Source of the DNA: Rhizobiaceae bacterium
Lineage (GTDB): Bacteria > Pseudomonadota > Alphaproteobacteria > Rhizobiales > Rhizobiaceae
Assembly: GCA_913776675.1 (NCBI GenBank)
Contig: CAJYRE010000580.1
Location: forward strand, 1 to 7,395
Length of the DNA stretch: 7,395 bases
Reading direction: 5' to 3'
Shown here: piece by piece, positions 1 to 6,290 of the stretch
How positions within the stretch are numbered: the first letter of the stretch is position 1
How the letters are laid out: every line of letters starts with the position of its first letter
Program-made: the position numbers and the translations under genes
Notes under the pieces: generated by a model
What the model saw: the letters and a program-made list of their open reading frames with translations, nothing else
What the model was told of the DNA's origin: nothing
Databases searched by the model: none

Positions 1-951
1 GGGCGCGCCATGCACATCCTTGAACGCGTGCAGGTGAAACTGCGGTATCAGGCGCTGGGCATCGGTCCACTCCGCCGCCGGAATAATCTCGTCATCAAGG
101 GCGGCGACATAATGCACGGGCACGGAAATCGCGCGTAATTCTTCCTCGCTCAAGGCCAATCCCGTCAAAGACTGACTCACATCGGCCTCAGGGCAACCGA
201 GGGCGACAGACAGGGCAAACCGTGTAATGCCGGGCATGCCTGCTTTGGCTTGGGGATCGAGAAAAAAGGCACGAAGCGGCGCACCCACAGTGACAATGCC
301 TTGAATCCGCTGATCTTTCAGGCTGTGCAGGGCGGCGAGATAACCGCCAAAACTGGGGGCAACAACCAGCGTGCGCGACACATCACAATCACGCGCCACC
401 CCGGCCATAATCGCCCCATAGAGCGCGGCTGCGGACCGATCATAGGCAAGGGTGTTCTCACCCATGCCCGGAAAATCGGCGATGGCAATGGCCGCACCAA
501 TCTTGCGGCCAAGCTTCAGAAAACCGCCCCACTGCTCTTTGAGGGAGACGATGCCGCCCATCAGAATGACCAAGGGCGCATTGGGCTTTTTGCCGGGTGA
601 GAACAGGATGGTCAGCGACGCGGACCCGACATTGATTTTCCGCCGCTCACCCACCTTGGATTTTGTCATCCAGGCATCAAAGCTTTCATTGCAGGCCCGG
701 CCCGCCACGCGCTTGGCGCTGCTATCAGCAGCCGGAAACCGGGCCAGATTATAAAGATTGGCCGCACCAACCAGATCACCCCGGTCTGCAGCTTCCTTGG
801 CCTTGATCGACCATTCACCAACCCATGAACGGGGTCCTTCCCCATCCATGCTGTCGATACGGCTGAGCAGTGCATCGATAAAAGCCGGGGTAAACCCCAT
901 ATGCCGGGCATGCAGGCCGACAAATTGTTTGGTTTCAAGCAGCTTGGCCAT
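1..951 (-). CDS. alpha/beta hydrolase, AbyA5/Agg5-like, C-terminus cut by window edge
   Basis: This is the sixth gene of the operon. 317 codons are visible, and the 3' end lies beyond the left edge. The first ~115 residues look helical (a cap or lid), followed by an alpha/beta-hydrolase core with the LVILMGG strand at 127-133. This layout fits FrsA/DUF1100-like and dihydropseudooxynicotine-hydrolase-like enzymes. A plausible catalytic triad is visible: Ser200 in APSFGG, Asp286 or Asp287 in ALDDEI, and His314 in DVHGAP. The nucleophile elbow has Ala where GxSxG has its first Gly. The ATG at 951 is chosen because GGAGG lies 6 nt upstream (958-962), inside the end of the preceding gene, which it overlaps by 17 bp. 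In tetronate clusters an enzyme of this fold (AbyA5, Agg5) eliminates acetate from the acetylated hydroxymethyl-tetronate to form an exocyclic double bond. That role is inferred from the neighbours; an ordinary esterase is the alternative. Confidence 0.85.
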   Translation of the reverse strand, partial: MAKLLETKQFVGLHARHMGFTPAFIDALLSRIDSMDGEGPRSWVGEWSIKAKEAADRGDLVGAANLYNLARFPAADSSAKRVAGRACNESFDAWMTKSKVGERRKINVGSASLTILFSPGKKPNAPLVILMGGIVSLKEQWGGFLKLGRKIGAAIAIADFPGMGENTLAYDRSAAALYGAIMAGVARDCDVSRTLVVAPSFGGYLAALHSLKDQRIQGIVTVGAPLRAFFLDPQAKAGMPGITRFALSVALGCPEADVSQSLTGLALSEEELRAISVPVHYVAALDDEIIPAAEWTDAQRLIPQFHLHAFKDVHGAP

Positions 952-2164
952 GGAGAGCCTCCACCGGCATATTGTGCGGCGCGTTCAGCACCTTATCCAG
1001 CATGCGATATTTGCCAGGGTTCATGTTCAACAACCGCAGCCGTGCCCGGCGCATCATGGTGCCAAAGGCCGAATGCTTGGCCAGATTGGCCTCCTGCAAC
1101 CGCTGGAAATGCGTGACCATGGCTTTGTGCTTGCGCCGTATCTGTGCGGTTGGCTCCAGCGCGCTGGCCAAAATGGGGCCAGTGCTGTTTTTCAACGCGG
1201 CGGCAATCACAGGGGCAAAATAAATTGTGTCCTGAAGGGCAAGGTTAACCCCCTGACCGAGAATAGGGGTCGCCGTGTGGGATGCATCGCCAATCAGCAA
1301 CAGCCCATCGCGCGACCATTGATCGACCTCTGCCGTGAAGATTTCCAGAAACGAGGTATCATTCCAGGTTTTGATATGCTCGTTGACAAGCGTGGTCAGG
1401 CGCGGATCGAGATCGCAGATACTCTCGCGGAAGGATGCAATACCCTGCTTACGGGCTTCACCGAACCCCTTCTTGGGCAGGTTATACCCGATGCGCAGCA
1501 GATCCGGGAAGGTTGGCAGAATCACCAGATGGCGATCTTTTTTGACCACAAGCTGGGATTCATGCGCCCAACCCACAGGACGCGGCAGCTTAAACCAGAC
1601 GAAATCACGCTCCATGGGGGTGATTTTTGCCTTGAGGCTTGACGCCTTGCGCACCGCAGAAAAACGACCGTCGGCCGCAATCACCAGACGGGCGCGCACC
1701 TCAAGCACCTTGCCATCCGCCCCTTCCAGCCAGGCACCCTTGACTTTGCCAGCCTCTTCGATGAGCGTCGTGAACTGATAGCCCATCAGCAGCTTGAAAT
1801 GTTTGTAGGCGGAAGAGGCCTGATTGAACGCACCAATCATGGCGGGTTGCGGAATATCGATCGGCAAGGCATCAATCGGGAACTTGCGATAATCCATCGA
1901 CATGATGCTGCGGCCCTTCTCCCAGAAGGAAATCCCTTCCAGTTCGACAAAGCCGTGCTGTGCCAGGCTGTCACCAAAGCCCAGTTCCCGCAGTGTCAGC
2001 ACCGAGCGGGCCGCAATGGTCTCACCACGGAAATTGCGCTCAATATCGGTGCCCTTTTCGGCCAGCAGCACATTCACGCCGCGCCGCGCCAGAAGATTGG
2101 CCATCAAAGCCCCGCCCGGACCCGAACCAACCACGAGGACATCGGTTTCGTACACATCGCTCAT
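935..2164 (-). CDS. FAD-dependent monooxygenase (PHBH-type, group A fold)
   Basis: The 409-residue protein has the signatures of class A flavoprotein monooxygenases: GSGPGG (13-18) in the N-terminal Rossmann strand that binds ADP-ribose, Glu36 ending the second strand, the DG motif in VIAADGR (161-167), and GDASHTATP plus GQG (292-305) around the flavin pyrophosphate. These enzymes use NAD(P)H and O2 to hydroxylate or epoxidise, although some relatives have lost redox chemistry. The tryptophan motif of flavin-dependent halogenases (WxWxIP) is absent. The ATG at 2164 overlaps the upstream stop codon as ATGA and has GGGAG about 8 nt upstream. The gene sits between the presumed acetyltransferase and acetate-eliminating genes, an added member relative to the actinomycete A1-A5 order. 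It may oxidise the tetronate or its acyl chain. PyrE3/ChlE3-type flavoproteins of spirotetronate clusters are another comparison, but I cannot show that relationship from sequence alone. Geranylgeranyl-reductase-like activity is an alternative. Confidence 0.9.
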   Translation of the reverse strand: MSDVYETDVLVVGSGPGGALMANLLARRGVNVLLAEKGTDIERNFRGETIAARSVLTLRELGFGDSLAQHGFVELEGISFWEKGRSIMSMDYRKFPIDALPIDIPQPAMIGAFNQASSAYKHFKLLMGYQFTTLIEEAGKVKGAWLEGADGKVLEVRARLVIAADGRFSAVRKASSLKAKITPMERDFVWFKLPRPVGWAHESQLVVKKDRHLVILPTFPDLLRIGYNLPKKGFGEARKQGIASFRESICDLDPRLTTLVNEHIKTWNDTSFLEIFTAEVDQWSRDGLLLIGDASHTATPILGQGVNLALQDTIYFAPVIAAALKNSTGPILASALEPTAQIRRKHKAMVTHFQRLQEANLAKHSAFGTMMRRARLRLLNMNPGKYRMLDKVLNAPHNMPVEALHGQAA

Positions 2165-2919
2165 TGTTTTATCTCCCAGTTTTCAAGGCGCTTCTTGATC
2201 GATCCCAGAATTTCAGCAGCAGCAGCACCATCCAGCACGCGGTGATCAAAGGTCAGAGACAGGGTGAAGACTGGCCGCACGACGATTTCGCCATCCACCA
2301 CCACGGGCTTTTCAGAAATGCGCCCGACGCCCAGACCAATTGTTCCGGCAATCAAGGGAAGAATGGCATTCACCTCTTCCTGTCCGACGGATGTGACGGA
2401 GAAATTGCCCTGAAGTTCTGCCCGTTTCAGAGGCTTGCCCAACACAATATTATAGGCCAGCCGCATGAGCGGCAGCGGCAGACGATGCAGTTTGGCAAGG
2501 GCTGCAAAAGGCCCTGAAGGGCCGACAGATGCCCGCTTGTGCAGATCAATGGCCGCTTGAATATCGCCCAAGGCGGCCCTGTCAGGATCTGTCACCGTGC
2601 CGGAAACCACGCAGCGGGTGCTGCCAATATGCTTGTCAAACAGCACCTTGGCCGTGACACGGTCCGTCCTGACCAGCTTGGGAAACAGGCCATCCTTCAG
2701 CACGGTGCGCGCTTCATGGCTGGCGGCAATCACCTCTGCGGCGGCCTTGACGATAAAACTGACATAGCTGAGCTTGTTGCCAGCCGCCTGGCGCGCCGCT
2801 TTCAGTTTGCCTGCATCCACATCGGCCAGAAGATAAACATGCGCCGTGTTGCGTGCATCCCGCAGGAAGGCGTAGGTATGCCCGCGTTCTTTGGGAAAAG
2901 GACGAACCGTTGCGTTCAT
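2161..2919 (-). CDS. stand-alone 2-oxoacid dehydrogenase E2-type acyltransferase, AbyA4/Agg4-like
   Basis: The 252-residue protein consists of only the E2 catalytic (chloramphenicol-acetyltransferase-like) domain. There is no lipoyl domain and no E1/E3-binding domain, so it is not a subunit of pyruvate dehydrogenase. The hallmark DHRVLDG motif is at 225-231, with the catalytic base His226. The GNFSVTSVG segment (171-179) matches the conserved active-site strand that includes the oxyanion-stabilising Ser/Thr. Members of this fold are trimers in which neighbouring subunits share active sites. In agglomerin biosynthesis Agg4, of this family, acetylates the primary hydroxyl of the tetronate as the first half of an acetylation-elimination dehydration, and AbyA4 holds the same position in the abyssomicin cluster. 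That role is inferred from context here. The ATG at 2919 overlaps the ACP stop as ATGA. The Shine-Dalgarno sequence is weak, so translation probably depends on coupling to the ACP gene. Confidence 0.9.
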   Translation of the reverse strand: MNATVRPFPKERGHTYAFLRDARNTAHVYLLADVDAGKLKAARQAAGNKLSYVSFIVKAAAEVIAASHEARTVLKDGLFPKLVRTDRVTAKVLFDKHIGSTRCVVSGTVTDPDRAALGDIQAAIDLHKRASVGPSGPFAALAKLHRLPLPLMRLAYNIVLGKPLKRAELQGNFSVTSVGQEEVNAILPLIAGTIGLGVGRISEKPVVVDGEIVVRPVFTLSLTFDHRVLDGAAAAEILGSIKKRLENWEIKQ

Positions 2920-3155
2920 ACCGTCACCGCGGGTGCTTTGATGGCCTTGGCAACGTCAACAATGGTTTCAGCGGCCATGAAGGATTTATAATCAACCGGC
3001 TGACCTGTTTCGCGCTCCAGATAGACCAGAACCCGCAGGGCATTGACAGAATCCCAGCCTTCCACCCCGGCCAGTTGCACATCGGGTGTCAACTGGCTTT
3101 CATCCAGATCAAGCAATTCAGCAATCACGCTTGCCACAACCGATTCATAGTCCAT
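2916..3155 (-). CDS. acyl carrier protein (probable glyceryl carrier), AbyA3/RkE-like
   Basis: The 79-residue stand-alone carrier protein has the standard ACP four-helix pattern. Ser36 in GWDSVNAL is the predicted 4'-phosphopantetheine attachment site, with V in place of the usual L/I after the DS pair. The acidic first helix (ESVVASVIAELLDLDES) is also typical. A longer reading frame continues upstream to 3251, but the ATG at 3155 is preferred because GGAGGT lies 5 nt ahead of it (3161-3166) and the ACP fold begins exactly here. It overlaps the end of the FkbH-type gene by 11 bp. Pairing of an FkbH-family enzyme with a dedicated ACP is the signature of glyceryl-S-ACP formation (RkD/RkE, AbyA2/AbyA3). 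This carrier is therefore expected to hold the three-carbon unit rather than the fatty or polyketide chain. A phosphopantetheinyl transferase must act on it; none is seen in the window. Confidence 0.92.
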   Translation of the reverse strand: MDYESVVASVIAELLDLDESQLTPDVQLAGVEGWDSVNALRVLVYLERETGQPVDYKSFMAAETIVDVAKAIKAPAVTV

Positions 3156-5034
3156 GGAACACCTCCGCACCTTCGGTGATTTCGAGATAGGCTGGCACAT
3201 CCGGCAGGGTTTCAAAGGTATGACGGAAGCTGTCATCGCCCTCTGCCGCAAAGCCCAGATTGGAATAAAACGTAGCGAATTGACCGTTTTTCGCGGTTTT
3301 CACGAAGCGCCCGGTCACGGCTGGCAAACCTTTTGCCTGGGCTGCTTGCAGGATCAGACTGAGCAGCGCCGTCTCAACTCCGCGCGAAAATACCCGGCAG
3401 CTCATGACAAAGTTTTCAATCACTGCACTGCCATCGGACGCTTTGCCAATCGCCAGCGCCGCGATCAAACCACTGTCGCCGAAACGATCCGAGAGCCTTG
3501 CCGCATAAACCGAAAGCTCCGGCGCTATAATCTCTTCCGCCGTGAAACGTCGTCCGGTCAGGTTGAACTGGTTGGTCTTGGCAAACAGTTGAACGATACG
3601 TCCCTTGTTCAGATCATTGAGTGGTTCAATGGCCAATCGGGACTGCAAGCCTGCCAGATAATTCTCCATGGACAGGCTTTCGGATTGCAGCTCTGCACGG
3701 GCTGCCTCGGCCCGGTACATGGCCACCCGCTGCCGGTCCTCTTCGGTCAGTTCAAGCAGATTGAAGTAATGACCGGCGGCAAGGGTTGCGGCATAGCCTG
3801 CCGGATCATCCGGCATGGGCACAACCGCGACATCCGGCAAAAAAGACTGCACAGCATCGCGCTCAACCGGATGATCATCCACAAACACCATGGCATCCAG
3901 ACCGATATTGATGGTTTTGGCCTGCGCACGGATGTTTTCAGCTTTTGGCTGCCAGTTGGCAGTGATCACCGTGAAATTGTCGGGCCGCAGCAGCATTTCG
4001 GGATGGTTGGAAAGCGCATCGCGGGCGTTGGTATCCTCGTTTTTCGAGCAAACCGTCAACAAGACACCTTGGCGCATGTAATCACGGGCCAGTGCCTGAA
4101 GTTCGAGATGGGCCGATCCCGGATAGCTGCCGCCAATCTCTAGCCCGGCGGTGCCAACATCGCCCACAACACCGCCCCACAGCGTGTTATCCAGATCAAG
4201 CACAAGACATTTTTTGGCAAGGCCGAGATTGGCCTTCACCACCGCGGCCACTTCCTGCGCAATACCCAAGAGGAATTCTGGCGAAAAAGCCTGACCGGCA
4301 ACATGGTGCATGCGGTGGCTGGCAAAGGGATTGGCACCAGCCACAGCCAAAGTCTCGGCAACCGCCAGCACAACCGGACCATTCTCTTCACCGGCGAGAG
4401 CCAGAATGGACGCATTCATGGCACTCCAGGCGGCTGCCAAACGCGCCTTGCTGCGGTAATCGATCACTCTGGCAAGCCGCAGAGGCGAGAGCGGAATGGT
4501 TGTCAAAACCACCCGTCCGCCAGTCAAAGCGCGGCAAGCAGCAGCCCACTCGCGCAATTCACCAGCAAAGCGTGCCAATCGTGCCTCAACAGCCGGAAGA
4601 TCAAGCGCATCGGCAATGTCGGCAAAAACGGCGTCATCATCGAGAAGGCACAATGTCACCTGCGGCTTGAACGCGCTGAGCAACGGGCTGGCTGAAAGCA
4701 CTTCAAACCGCCATTGGTTGAACCCGGCAAGCTGTGTGGTTGCCACCACGCCGTCACGCAACAGCAGGGCCGTCAACAGATTGGGCACCGTGTCCAGCGT
4801 TGAGCTGCCCAAGACGGCAATGCGCTGGCTGCGCAAACCGGGCACAGCGGCCAGCGTTGCCCGGTCTGCCTCGCCAGACAGCAGCATACCGGCTGCATCC
4901 AGATCGAGCGGATCCGAAAAGCCAGCCAGAATCTCACGGATCCGGGCCACGGACCCCGCCAGATCCTGCCGCTTCAAGGCGCGCAATTCAGCCATGGGGC
5001 TGCGATAAACAGGTTTTTCCGCCACGTTTGTCAT
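3145..5034 (-). CDS. FkbH-family HAD glyceryl transferase/phosphatase (glyceryl-S-ACP synthase, AbyA2/RkD-like)
   Basis: The 629-residue protein has three parts. Residues ~70-265 resemble the N-terminal SGNH-like region of long FkbH proteins (IAVLGSST at 72-79, HRMHH at 240-244). Residues ~275-405 are the HAD subfamily IIIC core: VLDLDNTLWGG (278-288, nucleophile Asp280 and acid/base Asp282), CSKN (329-332, including a Cys usual in the FkbH family), Lys364, and FVDDHPVERD (384-393). Residues ~430-629 resemble the C-terminal GNAT-like extension. Family members take D-1,3-bisphosphoglycerate, remove phosphate and place the glyceryl group on an ACP. Length fits tetronate-type FkbH proteins rather than the shorter FkbH of the methoxymalonyl-ACP pathway. 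The start at 5034 is supported by ATGA overlap with the upstream stop and GAGG 5 nt ahead (5040-5043). A longer in-frame start at 5196 would run deep into the KAS gene and add a non-conserved tail. Confidence 0.94.
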   Translation of the reverse strand: MTNVAEKPVYRSPMAELRALKRQDLAGSVARIREILAGFSDPLDLDAAGMLLSGEADRATLAAVPGLRSQRIAVLGSSTLDTVPNLLTALLLRDGVVATTQLAGFNQWRFEVLSASPLLSAFKPQVTLCLLDDDAVFADIADALDLPAVEARLARFAGELREWAAACRALTGGRVVLTTIPLSPLRLARVIDYRSKARLAAAWSAMNASILALAGEENGPVVLAVAETLAVAGANPFASHRMHHVAGQAFSPEFLLGIAQEVAAVVKANLGLAKKCLVLDLDNTLWGGVVGDVGTAGLEIGGSYPGSAHLELQALARDYMRQGVLLTVCSKNEDTNARDALSNHPEMLLRPDNFTVITANWQPKAENIRAQAKTINIGLDAMVFVDDHPVERDAVQSFLPDVAVVPMPDDPAGYAATLAAGHYFNLLELTEEDRQRVAMYRAEAARAELQSESLSMENYLAGLQSRLAIEPLNDLNKGRIVQLFAKTNQFNLTGRRFTAEEIIAPELSVYAARLSDRFGDSGLIAALAIGKASDGSAVIENFVMSCRVFSRGVETALLSLILQAAQAKGLPAVTGRFVKTAKNGQFATFYSNLGFAAEGDDSFRHTFETLPDVPAYLEITEGAEVFHGL

Positions 5035-6047
5035 AGGTGCCTCAACGCCATTCCGGCCATGATCCATTTCGACGATTCCACCGTCGCAACCATCACCCGG
5101 CTTTTCTGGCTGGCATCCGCCTTGAGCTTTTGCATCAGCCGATGAAGCTGGATAAAGGGCAAGGCGTTGCCATTGTTGCCGGTTTCGGCCACGCAATTGA
5201 CAGCCTGATCAGGGCGCACACCGAGACCTTCCCGAATCTTTTCCGTCATCACGCCATTCAGTTGTGGGGTGAGGACATATTCGACATCGCCCAGCGCCCA
5301 GGTGCTTTTTTCAAGAAGTTCATCCAGAATCTGCCGGGCCACATCGGGCACATGCTTTTCAATGGCTTTGTAGTCCTCATCGCCCATGGCCTCGCCCGGC
5401 GCAGCGCCCTCGGCCCCGAACCATTTGACAATTTGGGCTGGCTTGCGCCCCAAACCGATACCGCGCAGGAACAGATGCTCGACAACAAGGCCCGGGCCGT
5501 CCTTGTCGGCGCTGACCACGGCCGCACCGCCACCATCGCCAAACAGTGCGAAATTCACCATTTCAGCAGGTTTCATCTGGCGAGAGTCCTTGGCGGACGG
5601 CCACATTTTCAAGCAGGTATCGGCACCAATCACCAAGCCCTGACGATGGCCGCTGGCCAGCAAAGCCTGCGCCGTGAACAGTCCTTGAAGGGCACCGGCA
5701 CAACCAGAGGTCAACTGCAAGGTCGGGATATTGTTGATGCCCAGCCGATCCGCCACCAGATTGACCGTTGCGGGCATAAGATGATCCGGTGAAGCGGTGG
5801 TGAGGATCAGAAATTCAATATCCTCAGGCCCCACACCGGCGGCTTCCATGGCCTTTTGGCCAGCTTCAAAAGCCAGATCACCTGTGCTTTTCGGCACACC
5901 CGGAGCGCTGTCCAACCGACAGAAATAACGGCTCTTGTTGCCGGTCATACCGTCAAGCCATTGCTCATGCAGGCCAAATTGGGTCGCAAGGTCACGATTG
6001 GTCACCGGCTCGCCCGGTAAAACCTCGCTTAAGGCCACGATCCTCAC
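5031..6047 (-). CDS. 3-oxoacyl-ACP synthase III-like enzyme, probable tetronate-forming (AbyA1-like)
   Basis: The product is 338 residues from a GTG start. Thiolase-fold KAS III features are clear: the nucleophile Cys116 in QLTSGCAGAL, FGDGGGAAVV (169-178) and a C-terminal ETGNNGN motif (288-294) supplying the conserved Asn291. Where FabH has the catalytic His (HQAN motif), this protein reads TPQLN, with Pro261 in the His position, so it is unlikely to be a housekeeping decarboxylating FabH. The GTG at 6047 is preferred over an in-frame ATG at 6071 because AGGAGGTCC (6051-6059) sits at ideal spacing ahead of the GTG, and the family N-terminus (RIVALSEVLPGE) begins there. In tetronate pathways the FabH-like partner joins glyceryl-S-ACP to a beta-ketoacyl thioester, forming the C-C and C-O bonds of the ring. 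That role is inferred from the neighbours. It is the first gene of the operon. Confidence 0.92.
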   Translation of the reverse strand: MRIVALSEVLPGEPVTNRDLATQFGLHEQWLDGMTGNKSRYFCRLDSAPGVPKSTGDLAFEAGQKAMEAAGVGPEDIEFLILTTASPDHLMPATVNLVADRLGINNIPTLQLTSGCAGALQGLFTAQALLASGHRQGLVIGADTCLKMWPSAKDSRQMKPAEMVNFALFGDGGGAAVVSADKDGPGLVVEHLFLRGIGLGRKPAQIVKWFGAEGAAPGEAMGDEDYKAIEKHVPDVARQILDELLEKSTWALGDVEYVLTPQLNGVMTEKIREGLGVRPDQAVNCVAETGNNGNALPFIQLHRLMQKLKADASQKSRVMVATVESSKWIMAGMALRHL

Positions 6048-6050
6048 ACA

Positions 6051-6059
6051 GGACCTCCT
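6051..6059 (-). promoter_or_regulatory. ribosome binding site of the KAS III-like gene, decides the GTG start
   Basis: The minus-strand sequence AGGAGGTCC is near-perfectly complementary to the 16S rRNA 3' end. It lies 6 nt (from the last G of AGGAGG) before the GTG at 6047. It falls inside the longer in-frame reading from the ATG at 6071, and that ATG has no comparable site. This makes GTG the better start and removes eight residues (MSRERRSC) that have no family counterpart. Confidence 0.8.
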
Positions 6060-6080
6060 CTCTCTCGACAAAGGGTTTTG

Positions 6081-6132
6081 AGAGCGATATACCCATCGTC
6101 AGCAGGCTGACTTTAAGGGCATTGATCGCTCT
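6081..6132 (-). promoter_or_regulatory. structured leader element (three-tier inverted repeat) upstream of the operon
   Basis: Read on the minus strand, the 52-nt segment folds in three nested tiers. The outer stem is AGAGCGAT/ATCGCTCT (8 perfect pairs). The middle stem is ATGCCC/GGGTAT (6 pairs, one G-U). The inner stem is GTCAGC...GCTGAC, perfect arms with a CT centre (a 4-nt CCTG loop if the last pair opens). The only interruptions are a 2-nt CA bulge and a TTAAA/GAT internal loop. It ends 34 nt before the GTG start of the first operon gene. No U-run follows on either strand, so it does not look like an intrinsic terminator. It could be a 5'-UTR RNA element or a DNA operator. No known riboswitch class was recognised. 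Confidence 0.5.
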
Positions 6133-6192
6133 GTCTTGAGGACGAGCTTCGGTTATTTCAAGGAAAACACAACCTAGGGAAAACCACGTATT

Positions 6193-6208
6193 ATTATGAC
6201 TCCATAAT
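6193..6208. repeat. AT-rich dyad ATTATG-N4-CATAAT, possible operator
   Basis: These are perfect 6-bp inverted arms with a 4-bp centre (ACTC on the plus strand). The dyad overlaps the candidate -10 region for the minus-strand operon and lies 110 bp ahead of the divergent plus-strand gene. Its position and symmetry would suit a dimeric regulator, but it is short and could arise by chance in AT-rich sequence. Confidence 0.3.
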
Positions 6209-6231
6209 GTTGCGGTCTACTTTGAAAACAA
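6204..6231 (-). promoter_or_regulatory. weak candidate sigma70-type promoter for the operon
   Basis: On the minus strand TTGTTT (6226-6231) and CATTAT (6204-6209) are separated by 16 bp. They match the -35 and -10 consensus at 3 of 6 and 4 of 6 positions. The surroundings are the most AT-rich part of the intergenic region, and transcription from here would include the leader element at 6081-6132. The match is poor and other sites are possible. Confidence 0.25.
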
Positions 6232-6290
6232 GTGTCAGGCGCTCTGGATCTCTCATGGCGATCCGCCCTATATGTTGCATCGTCCTGCGG

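Noticed and set aside
901..911. Short palindrome ATGCCGGGCAT and a similar GCCGGGCATGC near 230
   Set aside because: Both are inside the hydrolase coding sequence and are explained by ordinary codons; no further copies or structure were seen.
935..2164. Flavin-dependent halogenase
   Set aside because: The WxWxIP motif and the halogenase lysine region are not seen; only general class A flavoprotein motifs are present.
2161..2919. E2 subunit of pyruvate or branched-chain dehydrogenase
   Set aside because: There is no lipoyl or subunit-binding domain and no E1/E3 genes nearby.
3156..3251. Extended N-terminus of the ACP starting at 3251
   Set aside because: The extension is Arg/Cys/Met-rich shadow of the FkbH gene; GGAGGT and the ACP fold both support the start at 3155.
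3154..4143. Long plus-strand open frame opposite the FkbH gene, and similar long frames at 758-1642 and 5037-5792
   Set aside because: Their translations show no domain pattern and lie wholly antisense to genes with clear catalytic motifs.
3145..5034. Methoxymalonyl-ACP extender unit pathway (FkbG-K type)
   Set aside because: It would require acyl-CoA dehydrogenase, hydroxyacyl dehydrogenase and O-methyltransferase genes; none are present, while the tetronate partners are.
5035..5196. Extended N-terminus of the FkbH-type protein starting at 5196
   Set aside because: It would overlap the KAS gene by over 160 bp, the added residues look like out-of-frame translation, and the ATG at 5034 has a ribosome site and an ATGA junction.
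6048..6071. Longer KAS III-like protein starting at the ATG at 6071
   Set aside because: The extra eight residues include the codons formed by the AGGAGG ribosome binding site itself, and that site is ideally placed for the GTG at 6047.
6081..6132. Intrinsic transcription terminator
   Set aside because: No T-run follows the hairpin on either strand, and it lies ahead of, not behind, the operon.
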